A DNA stretch of 5,695 nt, taken from the NCBI GenBank assembly GCA_019136035.1, contig JAGVUW010000179.1:1-5695 (forward strand), read 5' to 3'. Below, piece by piece: positions 1 to 4,774 of this stretch. Source of the stretch: Verrucomicrobiota bacterium (GTDB lineage: Bacteria > Verrucomicrobiota > Lentisphaeria > Oligosphaerales > JAFGRS01). The translations under genes and the position numbers were made by a program. Below the pieces are notes generated by a model. It was not told the DNA's origin, made no database searches, and saw nothing but the letters and a program-made list of their open reading frames with translations. Position 1 is the first letter of the stretch. Each line of letters starts with the position of its first letter.

Positions 1-59
1 CGCGAAGCCAGCCATGGTCTGCTTGCAATGTCGTCTCGTGGATGCACCTTTTCAACCGC

Positions 60-90
60 GCCGGCCGGACCCCATGTCGGACCGGCCGGC
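60..90. promoter_or_regulatory. Strong inverted repeat upstream of dapL
   Basis: Perfect 9-bp arms GCCGGCCGG (60-68) and CCGGCCGGC (82-90) enclose a 13-nt loop, in which CC/GG can add two more pairs. It ends 17 nt before the AGGG ribosome-binding site of dapL. It could be the terminator of a gene lying left of the window, a 5'-UTR hairpin of dapL, or an operator. There is no U-tract on either side, so a classical intrinsic terminator is not supported. An in-frame upstream ATG at 42 would place this hairpin inside the coding region, which argues against that start. Confidence 0.5.
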
Positions 91-119
91 ACGGGCGCGT
101 CAGGTTCAGGGAAAAGACC

Positions 120-1355
120 ATGATCACCATCAACGACAACTACCTCAAGCTCCAGGCCTCCTACCTGTTCTCCGATATCGCCCGACGCGTCAACACCTTC
201 AAGGAACAGCATCCGGCCCTGGCCAGCCGGGTCATCCGTCTGGGCATCGGCGACGTGACGCTGCCCCTGCCGCCGGCCTGCATCGACGCCATGCACGAGG
301 CCGTCGACGAGATGGCCAAGGGCTCGAGCTTCCGCGGCTACGGCCCCGAGCAGGGCTACGACTTCCTGCGCGAGGCGATTGCCACCCACGACTTCGAGGC
401 CCGCGGCGCCGCCATCAGCCCGAACGAGATCTTCATCAGCGATGGCTCGAAGTGCGATACGGCCAATATCCAGGAGCTCTTCGCCCAGGATGCCCGCATC
501 GCCATACCCGACCCGGTCTACCCAGTCTACATCGATACCAACGTCATGGCCGGCCGCACCGGCGTCGCCCACGGCGGGCGCTATGCCCATGTCACCTACC
601 TCGACTGCACCCGCGCCAACGGCTACGTCCCGGCCCTGCCCGAACACCCCGTCGACCTGATCTACCTGTGCTTCCCGAACAACCCGACCGGCGCCACCAT
701 CACCCGCACGCAGCTCGAGGCCTGGGTCGAGTACGCCCGGCGCCACCGCGCCCTGATCCTCTACGATGCGGCCTATGTCGCTTTCCTGCGCGACTCGAAG
801 CTCCCGCAGAGCATCTACGAGATCGACGGCGCCCGCCGCGTCGCCATCGAGTTCCGCAGCTTCTCCAAGACCGCCGGGTTCACCGGGACGCGCTGCGCCT
901 ACATCGTCGTCCCCACCGAGTGCATGGGCTACGACCGCGCCGGCAATGCCTACCCGCTCCACAGCCTCTGGAACCGCCGTCATACCACCAAGTTCAACGG
1001 CGTGTCCTACCCGGTGCAGCGCGCCGCGGCGGCGGTCTACAGCGAGGCCGGCCAGCGCCAGGTCCGCGAGCTCTCCGACTACTACCTGCGCAACGCCGCC
1101 CTCATCCGCGAGACGGTCAGCGCCCTGGGCTACCCCTGCGTCGGCGGCGAGAACTCGCCCTACATCTGGGTCGAGACCGGCACCGACTCGTGGGCCTTCT
1201 TCGACCTCATGCTCCAGAAGGCCCAGGTGGTCATCACCCCCGGCGCCGGCTTCGGCGCCTGCGGCCAGGGCTACATCCGCATCAGCGCCTTCAACGACGC
1301 CGACAAGGTCCGCGAGGCCATGACACGCCTGCAGGCCGCCCTGCCCAAGCGCTAG
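120..1355 (+). CDS. dapL: LL-diaminopimelate aminotransferase
   Basis: This PLP-dependent class I/II aminotransferase converts L-tetrahydrodipicolinate plus glutamate directly to LL-2,6-diaminopimelate and 2-oxoglutarate in the cytoplasm. It bypasses the acyl-intermediate steps of lysine and peptidoglycan synthesis. The 411-aa length matches the family (about 410 aa). Visible landmarks are FRGYGPEQGYDFLREAI near the N-terminus, SDGSKCD (D108-D113), PNNPTG (about 186-191), YDAAY with D216 expected to pair with the PLP pyridine nitrogen, SFSK with K250 as the Schiff-base lysine followed by AGFTGTR, GGENSPYIWV, and GYIRISAF with R387 expected to bind the substrate carboxylate. The wording resembles the plant/chlamydial DapL1 type from memory. 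I chose ATG 120 over the in-frame ATG 42 because AGGG lies 8 nt upstream and MITINDNYLKLQASYLF aligns with the family N-terminus. It stands alone: the next gene starts 440 nt away, so co-transcription with the pilin genes is unlikely. Confidence 0.93.
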   Translation: MITINDNYLKLQASYLFSDIARRVNTFKEQHPALASRVIRLGIGDVTLPLPPACIDAMHEAVDEMAKGSSFRGYGPEQGYDFLREAIATHDFEARGAAISPNEIFISDGSKCDTANIQELFAQDARIAIPDPVYPVYIDTNVMAGRTGVAHGGRYAHVTYLDCTRANGYVPALPEHPVDLIYLCFPNNPTGATITRTQLEAWVEYARRHRALILYDAAYVAFLRDSKLPQSIYEIDGARRVAIEFRSFSKTAGFTGTRCAYIVVPTECMGYDRAGNAYPLHSLWNRRHTTKFNGVSYPVQRAAAAVYSEAGQRQVRELSDYYLRNAALIRETVSALGYPCVGGENSPYIWVETGTDSWAFFDLMLQKAQVVITPGAGFGACGQGYIRISAFNDADKVREAMTRLQAALPKR

Positions 1356-1379
1356 CCCGGCCCCGTCTTGGCGCGGGCT
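1354..1379 (+). terminator. Stop-abutting hairpin after dapL
   Basis: AGCCCG (1354-1359, overlapping the last two bases of the TAG stop) pairs with CGGGCT (1374-1379). Inside it GCC (1360-1362) pairs with GGC (1370-1372), leaving a 7-nt loop and one bulged G. No T-run follows. It is probably the dapL 3' end or a Rho-type/processing hairpin, inferred from position and structure only. Confidence 0.5.
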
Positions 1380-1428
1380 CGGCCCGTGAACCCAAGGGCT
1401 CGGAAGTCGAGGGGGCGAGGGTTCCTGA

Positions 1429-1477
1429 GTCCGGTGTTGGGCGTTGGACTTTGGGCGTTCAGCGTTAGGCGTTTGCC
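1429..1477. repeat. Degenerate heptamer tandem repeat, block 1
   Basis: Seven consecutive 7-bp units can be read: GTCCGGT, GTTGGGC, GTTGGAC, TTTGGGC, GTTCAGC, GTTAGGC, GTTTGCC. The common form is GTTNGGC. The units are diverged but the 7-bp register never slips. A period that is not a multiple of three, and the absence of any plausible protein, argue that this is non-coding. It is related to the cleaner block at 1597-1645. Confidence 0.7.
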
Positions 1478-1539
1478 TTCCCGCGGGTCGCTGGGCGAGG
1501 CGGTCCCGGGGCCGCGGCGACGCGGCCTTCCGGCTCGGG

Positions 1540-1579
1540 ACACGGACGGACACAGACCCACACGGACGGACACGGACGG
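1540..1579. repeat. 10-bp tandem repeat (ACACGGACGG), four copies
   Basis: Copies lie at 1540-1549, 1550-1559, 1560-1569 and 1570-1579. Three are identical (ACACGGACGG) and the second is diverged (ACACAGACCC). The array lies between the two heptamer blocks and has a different unit, so this gap holds two independent simple-repeat families. No function is evident. Confidence 0.85.
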
Positions 1580-1596
1580 GCCTTGCCCGCTCCGGC

Positions 1597-1645
1597 GTTC
1601 GGTGTTCGGTGTTCGGCGTTCGGTGTTCGGTGTTCGGCGTTCGGC
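1597..1645. repeat. Heptamer tandem repeat GTTCGGY, block 2, seven copies
   Basis: Seven uninterrupted 7-bp copies differ only at the last base, in the order T,T,C,T,T,C,C. The first six therefore form two perfect 21-bp higher-order units. Partial copies flank it (CTCCGGC at 1590-1596 and GTCGGGC at 1646-1652). Such arrays can change copy number by slippage. It ends about 150 nt before the start of pseudopilin 1. Apart from the repeats, 1356-1795 contains no gene I can support; the ORFs here read as repeat-derived low-complexity peptide. Confidence 0.9.
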
Positions 1646-1704
1646 GTCGGGCCTTTCCTGCGCTTGTTGGCGCACCCTATGGCGCGGCGCGGCGGGTGGT
1701 GATA

Positions 1705-1720
1705 TGGTGGCTCCATTGCG
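1705..1720 (+). promoter_or_regulatory. Weak sigma-54-like promoter candidate for pseudopilin 1
   Basis: TGG (1705-1707) and TTGC (1716-1719) have the GG-N10-GC spacing of -24/-12 promoters, but the rest of the -24 element (CAC) is not matched. A transcript starting near 1731 would have a leader of about 65 nt before ATG 1796. Pilin-type genes are often sigma-54 dependent, and a probable sigma-54 activator gene ends in this window. One such match is still easily met by chance. Confidence 0.2.
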
Positions 1721-1795
1721 GGCTTGGCCGCAGACGACGGAAGCACTGCTGGGTTGGCATTCGGTCCGATTTCGCGATGCGAAGGAGGGGCTGCC

Positions 1796-2473
1796 ATGCG
1801 CGCCACGGTGAGACACGGTCGTTGGGGCTTCACGCTGATCGAGTTGCTGGTCGTCATCGCCATCATCGCCATCCTGGCGGCGATGCTCCTGCCGGCACTC
1901 TCCCAGGCCCGCGAGAAGGCCCGCCAGATCGCCTGCATCAACAACGCCAAGCAGATCGCCCTGGCCTACGCCCTCTATGCCGACTCGAATCAGGAATACT
2001 ACCCCGGCTTCGTGAACACCGGACCCTCGGGCGGCACACAGATTGTGTGGTCCGACAACACCCTCATCGGCGGCTTCCTGGGCAGTACCGATGTCCTGCT
2101 CTGTCCGTCCTCTCAGTACCGCCTGGCGCCCAACCGCTACGGGACCTCAGTCAGTCCGGCATCGGGAGTCTACTACGGCATCCGCATCGGCACCATCGGC
2201 CGGCCCTCGGACAAGTACCTTCTCGGCGATGCAGGCGGGGACAACAGCAAGGGCGTCCTGGGCAGCCGCAACTGCATCGTCTATGGATCCTACCTCGAGA
2301 GCGCCGCAGACGGCTCCTGGAACAGTTGCCGAGGCCACGTGTGGGCCTGCCACAACGGCCTCTTCAACATGGCGTTCTCCGACGGCCACGCGGCCAGCCT
2401 GAGGGCGACCCCGGATACGTCCGGGGACACCACCGCCGGCCAGAATAAGTACTTTCACGCGGCCGCGCCGTAG
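1796..2473 (+). CDS. Prepilin-like protein with H-x9-DG motif (pseudopilin 1)
   Basis: This 225-aa protein has a type IV prepilin/type II secretion pseudopilin leader. MRATVRHGRWG is followed by FTLIELLVVIAIIAILAAML, so prepilin peptidase should cut after G11, leaving F12 as the methylated N-terminus with the invariant Glu at mature position 5 (E16). Hydrophobic residues about 12-33 form the membrane/assembly helix, continuing into a charged helix (ALSQAREKARQ). The C-terminal part carries H186-x9-D196-G197, the signature of the prepilin-associated H-x9-DG proteins of PVC bacteria. Cysteines lie at 47, 103, 160, 178 and 185. ATG 1796 is chosen because AGGAGG (1783-1788) sits 7 nt upstream and gives a normal short leader. 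The gene is followed by a tandem paralogue. The exact role in this family (pseudopilus, surface fibre or other) is not established from sequence. Confidence 0.9.
   Translation: MRATVRHGRWGFTLIELLVVIAIIAILAAMLLPALSQAREKARQIACINNAKQIALAYALYADSNQEYYPGFVNTGPSGGTQIVWSDNTLIGGFLGSTDVLLCPSSQYRLAPNRYGTSVSPASGVYYGIRIGTIGRPSDKYLLGDAGGDNSKGVLGSRNCIVYGSYLESAADGSWNSCRGHVWACHNGLFNMAFSDGHAASLRATPDTSGDTTAGQNKYFHAAAP
1824..1962 (+). repeat. Near-identical N-terminal module, copy 1
   Basis: This stretch, from the prepilin cleavage site through residue 56 of pseudopilin 1, matches 2623-2761 in pseudopilin 2 without gaps. I count five mismatches in 139 nt, and synonymous positions are conserved too. Similarity falls sharply on both sides. 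It may be a recent duplication/gene-conversion tract or a shared 5' cassette. Confidence 0.88.
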
Positions 2474-2475
2474 AC

Positions 2476-2497
2476 CCCGCGGCGGTCGCGCCGCGGG
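2476..2497 (+). terminator. Hairpin directly after pseudopilin 1 stop
   Basis: Perfect 9-bp arms CCCGCGGCG and CGCCGCGGG enclose a 4-nt GTCG loop, starting 2 nt after the TAG stop. The downstream sequence (TCGTTCGTGG) has no real T-tract. It probably marks the transcript 3' end or separates expression of the two pilin genes. Confidence 0.6.
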
Positions 2498-2510
2498 TCG
2501 TTCGTGGTCA

Positions 2511-2551
2511 GGGCGGCCGGACACCGCCCGGCAGACCGTGGCCGAGGCCAC
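2511..2551. other. Two further hairpins between the pilin genes
   Basis: GGGCGG (2511-2516) pairs with CCGCCC (2524-2529) around a 7-nt loop. GTGGCC (2538-2543) and GGCCAC (2546-2551) form a second perfect inverted repeat with a GA centre. With the hairpin at 2476-2497, most of the first 80 nt of this 124-nt gap can fold. They could be terminator/processing structures or operators upstream of pseudopilin 2. Confidence 0.45.
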
Positions 2552-2597
2552 AGGCAGTGGGCGTCACCGTAAACCACAGCAGGGAAAGGGCGGGACC

Positions 2598-3263
2598 ATG
2601 GCGGCAACGAGACAGTCAAGCCGGGGCTTCACGCTGATCGAGCTCCTGGTCGTCATCGCCATCATCGCCATCTTGGCGGCGATGCTCCTGCCGGCACTCT
2701 CCCAGGCCCGCGAGAAGGCCCGCCAGATCGCCTGCATCAACAACACCAAGCAGCTCGCCCTCTGCTACCTCATGTATGCCGATGACAACAGCGAGTACTT
2801 CCCCGGCTTCGTCAACCAGTACACCAACCCGGGCACGCGCACGGTCTGGACGGATCACATTGACCCGTACCTGAAGAGCCCCGAGAGCCGGTACTGCACG
2901 TCGTCACACTACGCCCTGGCGCCAAACCGCTACACGACGACCTACTACGCCGGCAGCAACATGTACTTCGGCCTGCCCGTCGGGCCGATCCGACGCCCCA
3001 GCGACAAGTACCTCATCGGCGATGCCGGCGGCACCGGCACCGACTACGTCACCCTGGGCAATCGCGCCTGCATCGGCTACTACCTCTACGTCGCCGGCGG
3101 CGACTCGAATCACACCTGCCGCGGCCACACCTGGGCGGCCCATAACGGCCAGTGCAACATGGCCTTCTGCGATGGCCACGCCGGCAGCTTCCGGGTCACC
3201 CCGGACAGCGCCGGTGAAACCGTGGCAGGACGTGATAAGTTCTTCAATGGCACGGCGCCCTGA
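2598..3263 (+). CDS. Prepilin-like protein with H-x9-DG motif (pseudopilin 2)
   Basis: This 221-aa tandem paralogue of the preceding gene has the leader MAATRQSSRG, prepilin peptidase cleavage after G10, mature F11 and the invariant Glu at E15, with a hydrophobic helix about 11-32. Both proteins share YYP/YFP-GFVN, APNRY, RPSDKYL-GDAGG, CRGH-WA-HNG, NMAF-DGHA and a TPD-G-T-AG ending. H182-x9-D192-G193 is the family motif. Cysteines at 46, 100, 158 and 174 are shared with pseudopilin 1; those at 56, 186 and 191 are specific to this copy. ATG 2598 has AAGGG (2586-2590) 7 nt upstream; an earlier in-frame ATG at 2538 lies in the second inverted repeat of the gap and would give an abnormally long leader. 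A 124-nt hairpin-rich gap separates it from gene 1, so translation is independent and transcription may be too. It is probably an inner-membrane-tethered or assembled, extracytoplasmic protein; its function is unknown. Confidence 0.9.
   Translation: MAATRQSSRGFTLIELLVVIAIIAILAAMLLPALSQAREKARQIACINNTKQLALCYLMYADDNSEYFPGFVNQYTNPGTRTVWTDHIDPYLKSPESRYCTSSHYALAPNRYTTTYYAGSNMYFGLPVGPIRRPSDKYLIGDAGGTGTDYVTLGNRACIGYYLYVAGGDSNHTCRGHTWAAHNGQCNMAFCDGHAGSFRVTPDSAGETVAGRDKFFNGTAP
2623..2761 (+). repeat. Near-identical N-terminal module, copy 2
   Basis: This is the second copy of the 139-nt block described at 1824-1962 (offset 799 bp, no indels). It covers the mature N-terminal helix of pseudopilin 2 up to TKQLAL. 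The sequence before it (leader peptide) and after it (CYLMYADDN onward) is clearly diverged between copies. Confidence 0.88.
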
Positions 3264-3279
3264 GCCGCCTCGGGGCGGT
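3264..3279 (+). terminator. Hairpin directly after pseudopilin 2 stop
   Basis: CCGCC (3265-3269) pairs with GGCGG (3274-3278) around a TCGG loop, with a flanking G-T wobble. It begins at the base after the TGA stop and is followed by TCCTTGCC, not a T-tract. The rest of the 97-nt gap to the next gene contains a weak GCCGC/GCGGC repeat (3317-3336) and the next ribosome-binding site. Confidence 0.45.
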
Positions 3280-3360
3280 CCTTGCCGTGCCGGTCCCCAG
3301 AGTCAACGATGCTCTCGCCGCGTCCGCTGAGGCGGCCAGGGCCGGGAGAGGGTTTGTGCC

Positions 3361-4425
3361 ATGGCGAGGAAGCTCCGCGTCGGCGCGGTCGGTATCGGCA
3401 ACATCTTCAGGAGCTGCCACGCACCGACGTGGCTGAAACACCCCGAGGTCGAACTGGCGGCGGTCTGCGACATCATCCCCGAGCGCGCCCAGGCCTTCGC
3501 CGCCGAGCACGGCATTGCCAAGGCCGCAGCCGACTACCGTGACCTGCTGGCCCTGGACCTCGACGCCATCGACATCTGCACCCCGAATCTCTATCACTCC
3601 GAGATCGCGGCCGCCGCACTCGCGGCGGGCCGGCATGTCATCACCGAGAAGCCGGATGCCATCAACCCCGCCGAGGCGCGGCGCATGGCCGCCGCCGCCG
3701 AGGCCTCCGGCAGGGTCCTCATGGCCATGCGCAACAACCGCTTTACGCCGCACTTCCAGTTCCTGCGCCGGGCCGTGACCGAGGGCCAGATGGGCGATAT
3801 CTACGCCGGCCGAGTCGGCTGGATACGGCGCCGCGGCATACCCGGTCGCGGGGGGTGGTTCACCACCAAGGGCCTCTCCGGCGGCGGGCCCCTCATCGAC
3901 CTCGGCGTGCACTTCCTCGACCTGGCCCTATGGCTCATGGGCAACCCCACGCCACGGACCCTCTCGGCCTCGACCTACACCGCCTTCGCCACCTCGTCGA
4001 CACCCGCCGACTCGGCCCACGCCGCCTTCGGTGAGGCCAAGGCCGCCGGCGTCTTCGACGTCGAAGACCTCGCCATCGGCTTCGCCCGCTTCTCCAACGG
4101 CGCCGCCCTCCAGCTCGAGTTCTCCTGGGCCAGCAACATCGACGAGGAGGCCGTCTTCCTGGAACTGCGCGGCACGCGCGCCGGCTTCATCTTCCGCAAC
4201 TGGAAGCTGACGCTCTTCGGCGAGACCGCCGGTGCCCTCGTCGATATCGCCCCGAAACTGCCGAAGCTGCCGTACGAGCAGCACGGCGCCTTCCTGCGCC
4301 ACTTCGTCGACGTCGTCCAGGGCCGCGCCGAGCCCACCATCCGCCCGGAACACGGCGTCGCCATGATCGACCTGCTCACCGGGCTCTACGCCTCAGCCGA
4401 ACAGGGCCACGAGGTCAGCCTCTGA
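3361..4425 (+). CDS. Gfo/Idh/MocA family NAD(P)-dependent oxidoreductase
   Basis: This 354-aa protein has the normal size and architecture of the family: an N-terminal Rossmann domain (about 1-125) and a C-terminal alpha/beta substrate domain. RVGAVGIGNI (6-15) is the dinucleotide-binding glycine loop. D37 at the end of the second strand favours NAD(H) over NADP(H). TPNLYH (74-79) and E96-K97-P98 form the conserved EKP region, with K97 the usual catalytic lysine. GGGPLIDLGVHFLD carries D180 and H184 of the GG-x-x-x-D-x-G-x-H motif. Members oxidise or reduce sugars, inositols and related polyols; the substrate here cannot be read from sequence. There is no signal peptide, so it should be cytoplasmic. 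The ATG start is supported by a purine-rich GGGAGAGGG at 3344-3352. Neighbouring genes do not identify a pathway. PVC genomes typically carry many such paralogues. Confidence 0.92.
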   Translation: MARKLRVGAVGIGNIFRSCHAPTWLKHPEVELAAVCDIIPERAQAFAAEHGIAKAAADYRDLLALDLDAIDICTPNLYHSEIAAAALAAGRHVITEKPDAINPAEARRMAAAAEASGRVLMAMRNNRFTPHFQFLRRAVTEGQMGDIYAGRVGWIRRRGIPGRGGWFTTKGLSGGGPLIDLGVHFLDLALWLMGNPTPRTLSASTYTAFATSSTPADSAHAAFGEAKAAGVFDVEDLAIGFARFSNGAALQLEFSWASNIDEEAVFLELRGTRAGFIFRNWKLTLFGETAGALVDIAPKLPKLPYEQHGAFLRHFVDVVQGRAEPTIRPEHGVAMIDLLTGLYASAEQGHEVSL

Positions 4426-4426
4426 A

Positions 4427-4470
4427 GGATCGTCCGACACTGGCCGGCAACGGCCGGTGACCGACGATCC
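4427..4470 (+). terminator. Long hairpin with GCAA tetraloop after the oxidoreductase
   Basis: It starts 1 nt after the TGA stop. GGATCGTC (4427-4434) pairs perfectly with GACGATCC (4463-4470). After C-C and A-A mismatches flanking one G-C pair, CAC-T and GGCCG pair with CGGCC-GGTG, closing a GCAA loop (4447-4450), a GNRA-type tetraloop in the + strand RNA. No U-tract follows (TGTAGGCGG). Its position fits a 3'-end structure; the fold is symmetrical enough to be selected. Confidence 0.65.
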
Positions 4471-4475
4471 TGTAG

Positions 4476-4510
4476 GCGGAAGGTCTACGGCGGTGCCGTA
4501 AGCCTTCCGT
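4476..4510. other. Second hairpin of the convergent gap
   Basis: CGGAAGG (4477-4483) pairs with CCTTCCG (4503-4509). After a T-G wobble and one C-A mismatch, TACGGC (4486-4491) pairs with GCCGTA (4495-4500) around a 3-nt loop. It lies 5 nt after the preceding hairpin. It may be part of a longer structured RNA or a bidirectional terminator region. Confidence 0.55.
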
Positions 4511-4519
4511 GGGTGTTCA

Positions 4520-4592
4520 CGGTGGATGAAACGTCCGCCGGAGGCGCCGGAGCGGCGCTCGGCAAGCAGGTCCACGGCGCCGCCGGTGGACC
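4520..4592. other. Three smaller hairpins in the convergent gap
   Basis: CGGTGGA (4520-4526) pairs with TCCGCCG (4534-4540), including one G-T pair. Next to it, GCGCC (4544-4548) pairs with GGCGC (4554-4558), and the outer GA (4541-4542) pairs with TC (4559-4560), leaving one bulged G. GGTCCAC (4569-4575) pairs perfectly with GTGGACC (4586-4592), with GGC/GCC extending it past a one-base bulge. Individually they are modest for GC-rich DNA; their back-to-back arrangement is the notable part. Confidence 0.4.
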
Positions 4593-4593
4593 C

Positions 4594-4621
4594 TCCCGGG
4601 CGCCGTAGCCGGCGCCCGGGA
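4594..4621. other. Perfect 12-bp hairpin with 4-nt loop
   Basis: TCCCGGGCGCCG (4594-4605) and CGGCGCCCGGGA (4610-4621) are perfect inverted complements around TAGC. This is the most stable single stem in the window and lies between convergent genes. On the + strand it is followed by AAACGA and on the - strand by GGGTCC, so neither side has a proper U-tract. Confidence 0.65.
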
Positions 4622-4626
4622 AACGA

Positions 4627-4687
4627 CTGGCGCGGGCGCCGGATGGGAAAGAAGAAGGCGGCGCCGCCCATCGCGGGCAACGCCGCC
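4627..4687. other. Two more hairpins in the convergent gap
   Basis: CTGGCG (4627-4632) pairs with CGCCGG (4637-4642) around CGGG. GGCGGCG (4657-4663) pairs with CGCCGCC (4681-4687); inside it, after a 2x2 internal loop (CC/AA), GCCC (4666-4669) pairs with GGGC (4675-4678). Positions 4657-4668 alone are also a perfect 12-bp palindrome, so alternative folds exist. Confidence 0.4.
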
Positions 4688-4697
4688 CTGACCCGAA

Positions 4698-4757
4698 GGG
4701 GCGGCCCCCGGCGCCACCGGCCGCAGACGGCCGGGGAGCGGCCGCCGGGACCGCCCC
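4698..4757 (-). terminator. 60-nt rod-like hairpin downstream of the EF-hand gene
   Basis: GGGGCGG (4698-4704) pairs with CCGCCCC (4751-4757) at the base. CCGGCCG (4717-4723) pairs with CGGCCGG (4728-4734) at the tip around CAGA, with partly paired sequence between. It lies 17 nt past the stop of the - strand EF-hand gene and is the nearest candidate for its 3' end. No U-run follows on the - strand (TTCGGGTCAGG). Confidence 0.45.
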
Positions 4758-4774
4758 CGTCAGTTCACATCGGC

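Noticed and set aside
42..119. In-frame ATG at 42 giving a 437-aa DapL
   Set aside because: The extra 26 residues are Arg-rich, cross the inverted repeat at 60-90 and do not resemble the family N-terminus. ATG 120 has a ribosome-binding site and gives the usual length.
1..119. Lysine riboswitch upstream of dapL
   Set aside because: The leader is too short and shows one simple hairpin, not the five-helix junction of that riboswitch.
1597..1645. CRISPR-like array
   Set aside because: Units are 7 bp with no spacers and no cas genes; it is a simple tandem repeat.
1754..1770. TTGGCATTCGG as a second sigma-54 promoter
   Set aside because: The -24 half matches but the -12 half reads CCGA instead of TTGC, and the start site would fall on the ribosome-binding site.
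1352..1950. Long ORFs on both strands through the dapL-pilin gap, with repeating TPNAEHR-like peptides
   Set aside because: The peptide repeats are produced by the 7-bp and 10-bp DNA repeats read through three frames. There is no start signal, domain or sensible composition.
3244..4379. Antisense ORFs of 72-222 codons over the oxidoreductase gene
   Set aside because: These are typical GC-rich frame shadows. The + strand frame carries the full set of family motifs.
4393..4717. Minus-strand ORFs of 66 and 95 codons in the hairpin region
   Set aside because: They overlap the oxidoreductase end and the inverted repeats, are Arg/Gly-rich, and have no ribosome-binding site or recognisable domain.
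4427..4757. Integron attC sites or a retron RNA
   Set aside because: There is no GTTRRRY core sites pattern, no integrase and no reverse transcriptase in the window.
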